Positions 1 to 7,247 of a stretch of DNA of 52,559 bases are shown here, piece by piece. Under the pieces are notes generated by a model. It was not told the DNA's origin, ran no database searches, and saw only the letters and a list, made by a program, of their open reading frames with translations. Position numbers and translations under genes: made by a program. Origin of the DNA: a virus; the IMG/VR virus record IMGVR_UViG_3300032516_000038, positions 1 through 52,559 of that record; one strand, written 5' to 3'. The stretch's first letter is position 1; every line of letters begins with the position of its first letter.

Positions 1-127
1 CCAGGTTTCTCGTTGGCCTTTACACCCTCATCCTGAAGTTGAGTGTCTAGGTTATGCCAGATCCGAAGTGCCTCTCCATGGCCCCAGAACCTAGACAGGG
101 CCTTTACAGCACACCCATGCATGAAGC
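1..127. repeat. Direct terminal repeat, left copy
   Basis: These 127 bases are identical to 52433-52559. The repeat lies inside one continuous leftward coding frame that crosses the ends, so it most likely marks a circular assembly. 127 is a common assembler k-mer size. A true short terminal repeat cannot be excluded from sequence alone. Confidence 0.95.
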
Positions 128-323
128 CTGTGATACCTTCAGTATCTGCCTCATGAGAGGTACTATCAGCGCAATCTGCTATGGTCTTTCCGGCAGCAAG
201 TTGGGCTTCCATGAGCTCGGCCCATCTCTCTCCATAGGTTGCCACAGCCTTGCTATAGGCATCTTTGCTGTTGATCCTGACATACTTCTGATACTCTAAT
301 CTCATTCCTCGCTTGATCCTCAT
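1..323 (-). CDS. Hypothetical protein, 5' part of a gene crossing the contig ends
   Basis: This is a leftward gene starting with ATG at 323 that remains open to base 1. After circular joining it continues at 52432 and stops with TAA at 52387-52389, giving 122 residues. The protein begins MRIKRGMRLEYQKY and is basic at its N-terminus. Its middle is rich in Trp, Gly and His (RFWGHGEALRIWHN). A GGAGGAACA ribosome binding site precedes the ATG and follows directly on the stop of the upstream gene. I do not recognise the family; it is the last gene of the left leftward train. Confidence 0.75.
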   Translation of the reverse strand, partial: MRIKRGMRLEYQKYVRINSKDAYSKAVATYGERWAELMEAQLAAGKTIADCADSTSHEADTEGITGFMHGCAVKALSRFWGHGEALRIWHNLDTQLQDEGVKANEKP

Positions 324-336
324 GTCATTGTTCCTC

Positions 337-513
337 CTAATCCGAGTCCTTGATCCTTTCGATAGCGCTCTCCAGTCTCAGATAAAGCGCAGTCCCTGCT
401 TTCTTTGCGCCGTCGCTTGTGACGTAGTTCATGGTATGCTTGTAGTCCTGGTTCACTCTTTCAGCAGCCTCTACCAGTTCGATTAGGTCTCCCGTCTTTA
501 CTGTTGTACTCAA
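337..513 (-). CDS. Small hypothetical protein with TTG start
   Basis: A 58-residue frame beginning TTG AGT ACA ACA. The TTG shares bases with the TGA stop of the upstream gene (510-512), and AAAGGAG lies about 10 bases before it, which decides the start. The stop at 337-339 is followed immediately by the ribosome binding site of the next gene. The protein (LSTTVKTGDLIELVEAAERV...) looks helical and soluble with no recognisable motif. Confidence 0.6.
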   Translation of the reverse strand: MSTTVKTGDLIELVEAAERVNQDYKHTMNYVTSDGAKKAGTALYLRLESAIERIKDSD

Positions 514-806
514 TCCTCAACAGCTCCTTTGTAGAATCCTTGAACTAGGTAGTCTAGTCTGTCTATATCAGCCTTCGCGTTGCCTAGGTCCTGTAAGGCG
601 TTTTCTACGTCGCTCTCGCCGTAGGGACAAGGTCTACCAAGTTTCTCGATGAACCTGTGGAACTTACCCATGAAGAATAGAACTGATTGGTAGAACTCTT
701 CGGTTTTCTTCAGGTGCTCTCTTTCTCTTTCCGCGTCTGGCATCTCTTCCATCTCCCTGATCTCCTTGAGTATAGCCTTGAACCTTGTCCTCTGCGCTTT
801 ATTCAC
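510..806 (-). CDS. Hypothetical protein, charged and helical
   Basis: 98 residues with a GTG start placed directly against the TAG stop of the upstream gene. A GGGAGAGGG ribosome binding site lies inside the end of that gene. The sequence is rich in Lys, Glu and Arg (RFKAILKEIREMEEMPDAER) and is likely an alpha-helical soluble protein. It is tightly coupled to genes on both sides: its own stop overlaps the TTG start of the next gene. I do not recognise a family. Confidence 0.65.
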   Translation of the reverse strand: MNKAQRTRFKAILKEIREMEEMPDAEREREHLKKTEEFYQSVLFFMGKFHRFIEKLGRPCPYGESDVENALQDLGNAKADIDRLDYLVQGFYKGAVED

Positions 807-1172
807 CTATATCCCTCTCCCTCCACGCCTCCTTGATTTGATCTCTTTCTCGATGGCGTTTGTCAGGTCAGCGGCTATCCCTTCCGACTCTTCTTGGTAC
901 TTCATCTCTTCCTCGGCGACTACTCGAGCTTCCTCCTTTGTTACGTATCTGTAGGAGAGGTAGACGACCAGAGCTGGCTTCCCCCCACTCTCTACCTCAT
1001 GGTAGGAGAGCCCATTCCAGCCCGTCTCTACAAGGAAGCTGCTGATGGTCTCGATGTCGTCAGTCATAAACCCGAGCTCTTTGTGTGGTTCATCCTCGTA
1101 TAGAGGGAGCCACACCATTACCTTAACCCCGTTGTCTAGGATCCAGTAAAGACCGTTCTCACTTCTCTTCAT
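807..1172 (-). CDS. Hypothetical protein
   Basis: 121 residues. The ATG at 1172 has an AAGGGGGATTACAC leader. The N-terminal half has short alternating hydrophobic strands (NGVKVMVWLPLY); the C-terminal third is a highly charged helix ending KEIKSRRRGGRGI. It overlaps the upstream gene by 14 bases and abuts the GTG of the next, so the three genes are translationally coupled. No family is recognised. Confidence 0.65.
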   Translation of the reverse strand: MKRSENGLYWILDNGVKVMVWLPLYEDEPHKELGFMTDDIETISSFLVETGWNGLSYHEVESGGKPALVVYLSYRYVTKEEARVVAEEEMKYQEESEGIAADLTNAIEKEIKSRRRGGRGI

Positions 1173-1383
1173 GTGTAATCCCCCTTCCTACTGATACCCT
1201 GGACTGAAAGTCCCTCACAGCATCTTCGATATCACCGAAGTAATGCCCCAGATTGAACTCCCCCTCAAGATCTATTCTCCATGTTACGAAAGTCTGAGCT
1301 CGTCCCTCCCAAAGACAGATCACGACGTTATCAATCTGCTTTAGGACCTTGACTCCTCGCTCCTCACAGTCTCCTTTATTCAC
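1159..1383 (-). CDS. Small hypothetical protein
   Basis: 74 residues with a GTG start; AGGAGGG lies six bases upstream, within the end of the preceding membrane-protein gene. The start overlaps that gene's TGA stop by a few bases. The chain (VKVLKQIDNVVICLWEGRAQ) reads as a small mixed alpha/beta protein. No known domain is visible. Confidence 0.6.
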   Translation of the reverse strand: MNKGDCEERGVKVLKQIDNVVICLWEGRAQTFVTWRIDLEGEFNLGHYFGDIEDAVRDFQSRVSVGRGITHEEK

Positions 1384-1520
1384 CTGTGGCCCTCCTCTCG
1401 GTAGTAATGACTGAGGAACCTAGCGAACGGCCAGATGATGAACTTTATGACAGCTATGAACACTAGTATTGACAATCCTATTGTGATGTAGTAGAGTACT
1501 TGGCCTTGGGCTACCTCCAT
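1380..1520 (-). CDS. Small single-pass membrane protein
   Basis: A 46-residue frame starting ATG GAG GTA GCC. Residues 8-32 form one strongly hydrophobic segment (VLYYITIGLSILVFIAVIKF) followed by a basic, aromatic tail (ARFLSHYYREEGHR). An AAGGGGTGATACA leader precedes the ATG, and the TGA stop overlaps the GTG of the next gene. A short hydrophilic N-terminus, one membrane span and a positively charged C-terminus suggest an inner-membrane protein of the early region. Its function is unknown. Confidence 0.6.
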   Translation of the reverse strand: MEVAQGQVLYYITIGLSILVFIAVIKFIIWPFARFLSHYYREEGHR

Positions 1521-1552
1521 TGTATCACCCCTTCGCCCCCTAGCGGGCTTGA

Positions 1553-1831
1553 TTAATCCTCTTCTCCTGTATTTTTGGGGGCACCAGTTTCAAGCGCTTC
1601 TCTCCTCTGCTTGTCAGCCCGTGCTTTTCCTCCTTTCGAGGATGCTCCGGCTCTGTTCACCGTCAAGTATCTATCTATGAGCTGTTGTGTGTGATAGGGT
1701 TTCTTTGCATACTTGAGCCAGTAGAATACTGTACTCTTAGGTATATCTAGTTGTTTTGCTATCTCGCGGACAGACTTCCCCTTTGTCAGAAGGTGGGTCA
1801 ACGTCGCTAACTGTGGGCTCCAATGAGTCAT
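1553..1831 (-). CDS. Helix-turn-helix DNA-binding protein
   Basis: 92 residues. Residues 17-41 (KGKSVREIAKQLDIPKSTVF) fit a homeodomain-like helix-turn-helix of the resolvase/transposase type, with GKSVREIAKQL as the first helix and PKSTVFYWLKYA as the recognition helix. The C-terminus is basic and then acidic. An AAGGAGGACAAAGG leader precedes the ATG. A hairpin (1849-1884) lies just upstream of that ribosome binding site. It is a candidate regulator of the left arm; the operator is not known. Confidence 0.7.
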   Translation of the reverse strand: MTHWSPQLATLTHLLTKGKSVREIAKQLDIPKSTVFYWLKYAKKPYHTQQLIDRYLTVNRAGASSKGGKARADKQRREALETGAPKNTGEED

Positions 1832-1848
1832 CCTTTGTCCTCCTTCTT

Positions 1849-1884
1849 AGGGGTGGTAAGACATGTGCTAGCCCTACCACCCCT
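1849..1884 (-). promoter_or_regulatory. Intercistronic hairpin upstream of the HTH gene
   Basis: Perfect 10-bp inverted repeat, AGGGGTGGTA and TACCACCCCT, with a 16-base loop. On the leftward transcript it lies a few bases upstream of the AAGGAGG ribosome binding site of the 1553-1831 gene. It is not followed by a T-run, so it is not an intrinsic terminator; it may stabilise or process the mRNA or control translation. Confidence 0.55.
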
Positions 1885-1890
1885 AGTGGG

Positions 1891-2184
1891 TTAGTTGAGT
1901 TGTGCGCCTCTGGCAAGTTCAGCCATCATTCTTTTTCTCCGGAACGCTTCTATGTGTTCCTCGACCGGTGTGAGGTTTAGTATCAGAGCTGCTGCGAGTA
2001 CTGGATCAAATTCTTCGAGTGATATAGCTAGTTTTTTCATCTCTATCTCGTCGGTCTCGAGCACTTTTCCTATCTCTTCCATGTCCTTCTTGTAGAATGG
2101 GTATACCGCTTCGATGAAAACTACGAGCTGACAACGCCCATTCACAACGTTCTCGCATGTCTCTTCGCACGGCAGGGGCATCAT
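1891..2184 (-). CDS. Hypothetical protein
   Basis: 97 residues. Two adjacent ATG codons (2184 and 2181) follow GAGGAGGGACC, so either may be used. Three cysteines cluster near the N-terminus (PCEETCENVVNGRC), which could form a metal site or disulphides. The remainder is helical and acidic and ends in a basic segment. I do not recognise a family. Confidence 0.6.
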   Translation of the reverse strand: MMPLPCEETCENVVNGRCQLVVFIEAVYPFYKKDMEEIGKVLETDEIEMKKLAISLEEFDPVLAAALILNLTPVEEHIEAFRRKRMMAELARGAQLN

Positions 2185-2206
2185 GGTCCCTCCTCTTCTG
2201 TGGTCC

Positions 2207-2356
2207 TTACTTCTTGGTTACAGGGTTGTCTTTCCACCATTGGCTTAACTTCTTAACCCTCTTCTCTTTCCGTCTCCGGTCCTGCCAGAGCCCTATAAGG
2301 GTGCCACATATTGTTCCAGCGAAGACGCTTATTGCTATAGCGAGGACTTCCTTCAT
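2207..2356 (-). CDS. Small membrane-anchored basic protein
   Basis: A 49-residue frame with ATG at 2356. Residues 3-23 are hydrophobic with small residues (VLAIAISVFAGTICGTLIGL), giving one membrane span. They are followed by a very basic cytoplasmic-type tail (WQDRRRKEKRVKKLSQWWK). AGAGGAGAAGCCTG precedes the start. The upstream gene ends at 2375. Its function is unknown. Confidence 0.6.
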   Translation of the reverse strand: MKEVLAIAISVFAGTICGTLIGLWQDRRRKEKRVKKLSQWWKDNPVTKK

Positions 2357-2374
2357 CAGGCTTCTCCTCTCTTT

Positions 2375-2818
2375 TTACCTGTTGAGCTTAACATCTTCGT
2401 TTTTGGGGCTGAAGAGCTCGTCTAGAGCATCCTCTATGCCCCTCCAGAGTTGTTCTCTGTCACAGCCGGGGACTCTTGAGACTGACCAGACTACAGACAG
2501 TTGCTGGACCAACCCTTCCCGGATACCTATATCTGTCTCACCTTCGCGCACCTGCATGGCCACCCTGGTGATGGCATCTATGATATAGACTCGGATCATT
2601 GAGTTGATGAAGTCTGTTGGAGGGCACTCCTCGATAATCTCTAGGTCTGAGCCACCCTCCATACCCAGATCCGTGTCTATCCTCTGGATGACATCCATTG
2701 CTTCTCTTTCCCTGTGGCAGTTTAGGACTTCCATCACATACTTGCGGAATTCAGTCCTGATAGCCCATCTTGCCTTTCTTCTTGCCTCCCAAGCTTTCTT
2801 TTCGTCTATGGTGTTCAC
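2375..2818 (-). CDS. Hypothetical helical protein; start codon uncertain
   Basis: 147 residues if read from GTG at 2818. The AAGGAGG motif abuts that GTG with no spacer. The codon at normal distance, nine bases on, is ATA, in a context (AGGAGG GTGAACACC ATA) that matches the GGAGGTGAACACA-ATG leader of the 3867-4262 gene. Either a badly spaced GTG or a rare ATA start is used. The protein is strongly charged at its N-terminus (KKAWEARRKARWAIRTEFRK) and helical; no domain is recognised. It is the first gene after the promoter at 2899-2927. Confidence 0.6.
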   Translation of the reverse strand: MNTIDEKKAWEARRKARWAIRTEFRKYVMEVLNCHREREAMDVIQRIDTDLGMEGGSDLEIIEECPPTDFINSMIRVYIIDAITRVAMQVREGETDIGIREGLVQQLSVVWSVSRVPGCDREQLWRGIEDALDELFSPKNEDVKLNR

Positions 2819-2898
2819 CCTCCTTCATGTTTTCAAGCCTCGCCTGCTCTCCATAACCTCCTTCCCCAATCCCTATATTGCCTTGCTTGTCCAATTAC

Positions 2899-2927
2899 AT
2901 TATATCATTCCCCGAACCTTACGTCAA
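2899..2927 (-). promoter_or_regulatory. Leftward sigma-70-type promoter
   Basis: On the minus strand the -35 box TTGACG (2922-2927) and the -10 box TATAAT (2899-2904) are separated by exactly 17 bases. AGGCG precedes the -35 box, as in the promoters at 33127 and 43706. Transcription would start about 80 bases upstream of the 2818 start and read the leftmost genes. Confidence 0.85.
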
Positions 2928-2940
2928 CGCCTGTCCAACG

Positions 2941-3156
2941 TCATTTAGGGCCCTCCATTCCGTCGTCGTTGTCAGTCTCCTCGAACCTTTCGAGTTTGTC
3001 ATTGTTACATTCGTAGCACAAGATCGAAACGACCCGTATTACCCTTTCGGTCTCGTCATCGTAAAGACCACCTTCATCGATCTTTTGGAGTGCGATACAC
3101 TCCACGGTTCTTCTATAGAGTATCGCTCCACATTCCATACATCTCAGTATCTTCAA
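2941..3156 (-). CDS. Small zinc-ribbon-like protein
   Basis: 71 residues starting at TTG 3156 with GGAGGGGTGAGAAGGC in front. Two cysteine pairs, CMEC at residues 6-9 and CYEC at about residues 47-50, form a CxxC...CxxC zinc-ribbon pattern. The C-terminus is acidic. Such knuckles often bind nucleic acid or host proteins, but nothing identifies the target. The TTG overlaps the TGA stop of the upstream 46-residue gene. Confidence 0.6.
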   Translation of the reverse strand: MKILRCMECGAILYRRTVECIALQKIDEGGLYDDETERVIRVVSILCYECNNDKLERFEETDNDDGMEGPK

Positions 3157-3293
3157 GCCTTCTCACCCCTCCATCCTACTCTCATGACCAGGGCTGCAGT
3201 ACCCTGAAGAACCTGCTTCTGTTGCAGGGCCCACAGCCTGAGGATCCTTGAACTTCTGGATAGCTTACGCCAGTACCCTACTTTGACCTTCAT
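3153..3293 (-). CDS. Small basic hypothetical protein
   Basis: A 46-residue frame starting ATG AAG GTC AAA and ending GGT GAG AAG GCT TGA. It is very basic (WRKLSRSSRILRLWALQQKQ). AAGGGGGGAAAGTAAAC provides the ribosome binding site and contains the stop of the preceding gene; its own stop overlaps the next TTG start. This coupling on both sides supports it as a real gene. No family is recognised. Confidence 0.55.
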   Translation of the reverse strand: MKVKVGYWRKLSRSSRILRLWALQQKQVLQGTAALVMRVGWRGEKA

Positions 3294-3295
3294 GT

Positions 3296-3529
3296 TTACT
3301 TTCCCCCCTTGGTCTGAGTCCTCAGTTCTATCTTCCCCACCTCTAGTGCCTTTATGAGCTCGATGACAGCTTCAGACCAGACGATGATTTTCTGGATCTG
3401 GGTGCGTATGTAGGGGTCTGACATAGCCATTGAGGTACCGACTGCGTAGCTCCCTATGCGCCATTCGGCATCGTGGATCGCCGCTTCTAGCATCCGGATC
3501 TTCTCTTCTGTGGTTGCTGGTCCTGGCAT
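3296..3529 (-). CDS. Hypothetical helical protein
   Basis: 77 residues; the ATG is preceded by GGAGGAACATAC. The sequence is mostly amphipathic helix (TEEKIRMLEAAIHDAEWRIG, then IQKIIVWSEAVIELIKALEV) and may form a coiled coil or helical hairpin. It ends in a basic GGK tail that overlaps the ribosome binding site of the next gene. Its function is unknown. Confidence 0.6.
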   Translation of the reverse strand: MPGPATTEEKIRMLEAAIHDAEWRIGSYAVGTSMAMSDPYIRTQIQKIIVWSEAVIELIKALEVGKIELRTQTKGGK

Positions 3530-3540
3530 GTATGTTCCTC

Positions 3541-3834
3541 CTAGATAGATCCGATGACTTGCTCGCCGAGCCCTAGAGACGTGAGGATGTCTTCCGCGGT
3601 CTGTAGGTCTATGCTGACCCTTTCGACCACGTCGCCTTCTGGGTCCTGAACACGAACACCGAAGTGGTACGGGTCATCACGTGTGTAGATGAAGGCCCAG
3701 CCTTCTACGGTGATGAATGTAAACTCAATTAGCCGGGCGTATGTGCATGGATAACCTCTCCACTTCGGGCTCGTGCCTTCGGTGTTGGTGTGTGTGCGGC
3801 CCTCATCGTCTATAGCCTTGCGGTCGTCTACCAT
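3541..3834 (-). CDS. Hypothetical protein
   Basis: 97 residues. The leader AAGGGAGGTGAACATAC before the ATG is the strong form seen repeatedly in this phage. The sequence suggests a beta-rich fold (LIEFTFITVEGWAFIYTRDD, then FGVRVQDPEGDVVERVSIDL). No recognised motif. It lies in the same leftward train as its neighbours, with 32-base intergenic leaders. Confidence 0.65.
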   Translation of the reverse strand: MVDDRKAIDDEGRTHTNTEGTSPKWRGYPCTYARLIEFTFITVEGWAFIYTRDDPYHFGVRVQDPEGDVVERVSIDLQTAEDILTSLGLGEQVIGSI

Positions 3835-3866
3835 GTATGTTCACCTCCCTTCTGTGGATTGATTCC

Positions 3867-4262
3867 CTATGACATCTGACGATGGTAGTAGAGTTCCTTG
3901 AGCTCATTAATCACTGTTTCTTCTGCCAGGCTCCTGCCTGTCCAGTCCTTGAAGAGCCATTCGGTTAAGGTGTTCAGTTGGATGACGAGAGTGCGATGTG
4001 ATTGTGGGTTAGGTTGGCCAGGGAATGAATGGCCAGGATCTATGACCAGACATGCTGGGATGTTGAGGGGACTTGGCGCATCCTGCATCACGACAGCCTG
4101 GATGAGCCTCCCAGTTACCGCGAACTCACAGACCTGATAGTGACTGTCGCCCTTATCTCCATTACCCTCGCGGATGAGGAGATCTATCAGGACATAGAAG
4201 CAGCCCGGTGAGTAGTCGGGTATTATCAACTGCTGGGTGATAACATCCTCATGAGCTTGCAT
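3867..4262 (-). CDS. Hypothetical protein
   Basis: 131 residues from ATG at 4262. A GTG lies three codons upstream, but AAGGGAGGTGAACACA places the ATG at the correct distance. The sequence looks like a beta-sandwich type protein (CFYVLIDLLIREGNGDKGDS ... YQVCEFAVTGRLIQAVVMQD), and DPGHSFPGQPNPQSHRTLVI is a long loop rich in Pro and His. No family is recognised. Confidence 0.65.
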   Translation of the reverse strand: MQAHEDVITQQLIIPDYSPGCFYVLIDLLIREGNGDKGDSHYQVCEFAVTGRLIQAVVMQDAPSPLNIPACLVIDPGHSFPGQPNPQSHRTLVIQLNTLTEWLFKDWTGRSLAEETVINELKELYYHRQMS

Positions 4263-4296
4263 TGTGTTCACCTCCCTTCGTGGATTTCTAGGTTTC

Positions 4297-4461
4297 CTAG
4301 CTAGCGATCTCTGTCTTCTTCAGCTCCCTCATCTTCTGCTCGAAGGCTTCGTGTGTCTTCTGACACCTCCGGCATACGCCAACCTTCTTGCCATTGACCT
4401 CGATGATCTCAGCCGGAACCTTCTCCTTACCACAGTCAATACAACGACAGGTCTTTGCCAT
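4297..4461 (-). CDS. Small zinc-ribbon protein
   Basis: A 54-residue frame starting ATG GCA AAG ACC behind GAGGAGGATGCGGAGA. It carries a CRCIDC knuckle at residues 5-10 and a CRRC knuckle at about 35-38, spaced by a beta-hairpin-like GKEKVPAEIIEVNGKKVGV. This is the classic four-Cys zinc ribbon. The C-terminus is a charged helix. A role in nucleic-acid or host-polymerase binding is possible but not shown. Confidence 0.65.
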   Translation of the reverse strand: MAKTCRCIDCGKEKVPAEIIEVNGKKVGVCRRCQKTHEAFEQKMRELKKTEIAS

Positions 4462-4555
4462 TCTCCGCATCCTCCTCTGTCTTGGTTCGACGGCTCTCCA
4501 GTCGTCCTAGAAGTCAGGGCTGTGAAGAACCCTTGAATCCTTAGAGCCTAGATGC

Positions 4556-5008
4556 TTAGTCTTCTACCGGGTATGAATACTTGCGATCCCGGATCCGTAG
4601 GTAGATTGCTTTTGCCATGGGTTCCAGGTTCAGTAGAGCCTCTACGATGATTGAAGGATATGCGATAGCATAATCCCCACTATCATCTTGGAGCCCGTAA
4701 TACTTGGCGTATTTCTGGAGTGATGTGGGACCGATGTAATCTCTGTCCTCGCCTACGTTGTAGATCTGATTTTCATCAAGTTCCTGTAAGTCAAACATCA
4801 GATCCAGGAACCTCATGGACGTAGGCAGTTCATCGGGGTTGTATGAGACACACCCGTGCTCCATATCAACCACGATAGAGAATTCATTCACCAGGGCCAG
4901 GAGTGTCTTGGGTTCCGAGTATGAATTGATAGTATATCCTCCGTCCCCCGTGCCCGGGATCTTTTCGAGCCCGGCCTGGAATTCCTTGAAGCTGATGGTC
5001 TTTCGCAT
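4556..5008 (-). CDS. Hypothetical protein
   Basis: 150 residues; the ATG follows CAGGAGGTACAGAAG. The sequence is acidic and aromatic (QIYNVGEDRDYIGPTSLQKY, YGLQDDSGDYAIAYPS) with a predicted helical C-terminus. No catalytic motif stands out. The 94 bases upstream of the previous zinc-ribbon gene hold no other gene. Confidence 0.65.
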   Translation of the reverse strand: MRKTISFKEFQAGLEKIPGTGDGGYTINSYSEPKTLLALVNEFSIVVDMEHGCVSYNPDELPTSMRFLDLMFDLQELDENQIYNVGEDRDYIGPTSLQKYAKYYGLQDDSGDYAIAYPSIIVEALLNLEPMAKAIYLRIRDRKYSYPVED

Positions 5009-5027
5009 CTTCTGTACCTCCTGTTTC

Positions 5028-5576
5028 TTAGTTCTTGGGCTCTACGAGTTCATTGATGGCTTCGAGTATCGAGCTGACGAAGCCGCTGGAGTAATCAATG
5101 TCATCATCACTCTGGATCAGGGCCAAGATGTATACTTGGGCATCGAATCCCTCAGCTGAGTCGAGTTCATCGAAGTCCCACGTTCCCACACGGCTCAGCA
5201 GGTCGAGGTAGTAGGGAAGCAAACGCATGTCAACCCAGAGGGCATCAACAAGTTCATGTGTAGCTTCCCTCGGGGTTTCGTCTTTCATGTCTATCCAGTG
5301 ATGTGTGATTGTCTTCCCACTGTGCTCCCGGAAGATACCTAGCCAGTCGAGAGCCCTAGAGGCTTCACCGATTATGCCTGTGATTTCGTCAACAGGGTTG
5401 GGGAGCTCACCTCGCCTATCGCCTTCTTTGTCAAACTCCCATCCTGTTGCCTTCTCCCAGACCCCGACGAGTTCCTGGATGTCGAAGCGTTTCCACTTCC
5501 CTCCATCCATGAAGTTCTTGGGGTCGTTGAACCTGGTTTCCATGTATTCCCTCGTGACCTTGCGGTATTCGTGCAT
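5028..5576 (-). CDS. Hypothetical acidic helical protein
   Basis: 182 residues with ATG at 5576 and an AAGGAGGAATAGAGG leader. It is helical and acidic. The central segment HHWIDMKDETPREATHELVD and the C-terminal Asp-rich segment LIQSDDDIDYSSGFVSSILE could carry a metal, but no known motif is complete. It is the largest gene of the left arm. Confidence 0.65.
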   Translation of the reverse strand: MHEYRKVTREYMETRFNDPKNFMDGGKWKRFDIQELVGVWEKATGWEFDKEGDRRGELPNPVDEITGIIGEASRALDWLGIFREHSGKTITHHWIDMKDETPREATHELVDALWVDMRLLPYYLDLLSRVGTWDFDELDSAEGFDAQVYILALIQSDDDIDYSSGFVSSILEAINELVEPKN

Positions 5577-5602
5577 CCTCTATTCCTCCTTGTGTTCTAG
5601 TC

Positions 5603-5812
5603 TTACTTGAGCCATCCGAGCTCGTAAGCCGCGTTATCAGCTTCCCTAAGAAGTTTCATTATCCGGGTAGCCTTTGACTCTCCGAGCTTGCAACTGTCGG
5701 CGAGGTATTCCCAGAGTTCATCGCCGCTTCCGTGCCCCCATTCTAGCAGGTCCCGGATGATCCCCGGGAAGTCTAGGTTCCTTTCCCAGAGTGGCTTCTT
5801 CTTCCTTGGCAT
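5603..5812 (-). CDS. Small hypothetical protein
   Basis: 69 residues. A basic start (MPRKKKPLWERN) is followed by a helical region with LADSCKLGESKATRIMKLLR, which could be a short helix-turn-helix-like DNA-binding unit. The leader GGAGGGTTACGAGG precedes the ATG. The small size and basic N-terminus are compatible with nucleic-acid binding, but no family is recognised. Confidence 0.6.
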   Translation of the reverse strand: MPRKKKPLWERNLDFPGIIRDLLEWGHGSGDELWEYLADSCKLGESKATRIMKLLREADNAAYELGWLK

Positions 5813-5839
5813 CCTCGTAACCCTCCTTGTATTCGTCGT

Positions 5840-6121
5840 TCAAAGGCTCTTATCCTTGAGTATCTGAGGTAGCAGGTCCACGCGGAATGCAGCTTCGTTA
5901 GAGAATGTGGGCTCATCAGCCCCGTGTTCTATTTCATTGTAGAACACAGAGTCCCCTACTACCTCGTAGGTTTCCGGGTCCAGGGTTACGTCGAGTATCA
6001 TGGTGTTCTTCCTTCTGAGCACTAGCAACGTAGCCACCAGCTTACCATCCTCTGGGTTGATGGACATTGAGAGCTCCACCTTACTGACGTTCGGGTGTTT
6101 CACTAGGTCTGTGAGCTTCAT
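5840..6121 (-). CDS. Hypothetical beta-rich protein
   Basis: 93 residues with ATG at 6121 behind AGGGGGGTTAGAAGA. Alternating strands (SKVELSMSINPEDGKLVATL, NTMILDVTLDPETYEVVGD) suggest a small beta-barrel or sheet. No motif is recognised. Confidence 0.6.
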   Translation of the reverse strand: MKLTDLVKHPNVSKVELSMSINPEDGKLVATLLVLRRKNTMILDVTLDPETYEVVGDSVFYNEIEHGADEPTFSNEAAFRVDLLPQILKDKSL

Positions 6122-6157
6122 TCTTCTAACCCCCCTAGTTCTGGTGTTTCTTTGAAC

Positions 6158-6499
6158 CTAGGAAGCGTAGTCTATCACACCCGCAGAAGCCCAGGCATCA
6201 AGAGCCTCATCGTTGTAGTGAAGCTCTATGAGCCACTCGCAGATGTCGAGGTCCTGCCATGCATAGAGCTCGGGGTTGTTGACTACCTCGGTTATCAGTT
6301 GCATGAGGTTCTTGAACGTCTGGTGCTTGAGGGTTCTGATGTGAATTTTGACCTGAGCTTCAAGGGGTTTGTCATATTCAACCGTGAGTGTCAGGTGTTC
6401 CCCTTTGACTTCCACTACCATCCGCTGGTTCGGATCCCGAGTAGATTGTTTCTCGTTAGCCCGTTGGATTAGCAGCTCTAGATCCTCTTTGAGCTCCAT
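6158..6499 (-). CDS. Hypothetical protein
   Basis: 113 residues; the ATG follows AAGGAGGTTGTGAAGA. The N-terminal half is a beta-rich charged region (MVVEVKGEHLTLTVEYDKPL) and the C-terminal half is helical with acidic and aromatic residues (LDICEWLIELHYNDEALDAW). The short gap upstream contains CTTAGATATGTCA, a match to the repeats near 8.9 kb. Confidence 0.6.
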   Translation of the reverse strand: MELKEDLELLIQRANEKQSTRDPNQRMVVEVKGEHLTLTVEYDKPLEAQVKIHIRTLKHQTFKNLMQLITEVVNNPELYAWQDLDICEWLIELHYNDEALDAWASAGVIDYAS

Positions 6500-6522
6500 T
6501 CTTCACAACCTCCTTAGATATG

Positions 6523-6990
6523 TCATTCTGGGAGCCTGTCTGTCACAACACAGGAGCCGACTGACCATCTTGTCCGTGGGCCTACAAGTTTCACCAGTCT
6601 TTGAGCCGCAGGCATTTCGAGTTGCATGACTGGTATATCCCTGTGGGCCTTGTCGAACCCTGTGATTGTCACAGTCTTAGGGATAAGACGACTCGGCCTT
6701 TCGGGCTTCCGCATACAGTCTTCACACGGAACCCTTGTGCTTCGATAGAACTCTAGCTGACCAAGGTTCAACAGACCCTTGATCCTCCGGTGTTCTTTGT
6801 CATGGAAGGCGTTTAGGAGCTCACCTTTTGACACATGCCTGCGTGTTTTGGCGCCGCAGTGTTTGCAGTGTTCTATAACCCAGAACTCTTTCTCTTCCGG
6901 GCCCTTGATAATCGTGGTTACTAGATCCTCGAGCTCTTCAAGCTCGGCCATCCATTCTGGGGTTGCCGGCTCTTTCTTCCTCGAACCCAT
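6523..6990 (-). CDS. Protein with a split CxxC zinc site
   Basis: 155 residues from ATG at 6990, chosen because AGGGGGGTGAGAAAACA lies immediately upstream. A longer frame begins at a TTG at 7044 but has no ribosome binding site. A CKHC pair (HCKHCGAKTRRH) and a later CEDC pair (VPCEDCMRKP) can chelate zinc; the region between is basic. Its C-terminal part (MQLEMPAAQRLVKLVGPRTR) is not recognised. It is the first gene of the left arm after the non-coding tract. Confidence 0.6.
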   Translation of the reverse strand: MGSRKKEPATPEWMAELEELEDLVTTIIKGPEEKEFWVIEHCKHCGAKTRRHVSKGELLNAFHDKEHRRIKGLLNLGQLEFYRSTRVPCEDCMRKPERPSRLIPKTVTITGFDKAHRDIPVMQLEMPAAQRLVKLVGPRTRWSVGSCVVTDRLPE

Positions 6991-7247
6991 TGTTTTCTCA
7001 CCCCCCTTCGTCGAAGCTCCAGAGCTCTTGTCCTTGCCATGCAATTGCTACTATCAGCATATCAAAACCCAATCACCTTTACTACTCCTTTAGAAACCCT
7101 ATTCTCCTTCCCTTTGGGTTCCCGATGATGAGAAACTCACGGATTCGTTCGGATTGTATGCCCTTACAGTTGGGCGGTTCACGGCTCACATCCTCGCGGC
7201 CCATTACAGCTGCCAGCCCATCATCCCTAGCAGGCGCTAGGATCTCA

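Noticed and set aside
1553-1831. A transposase or integrase suggested by the HTH
   Set aside because: Only a 92-residue HTH protein is present, with no catalytic domain, inverted repeats or target duplication.
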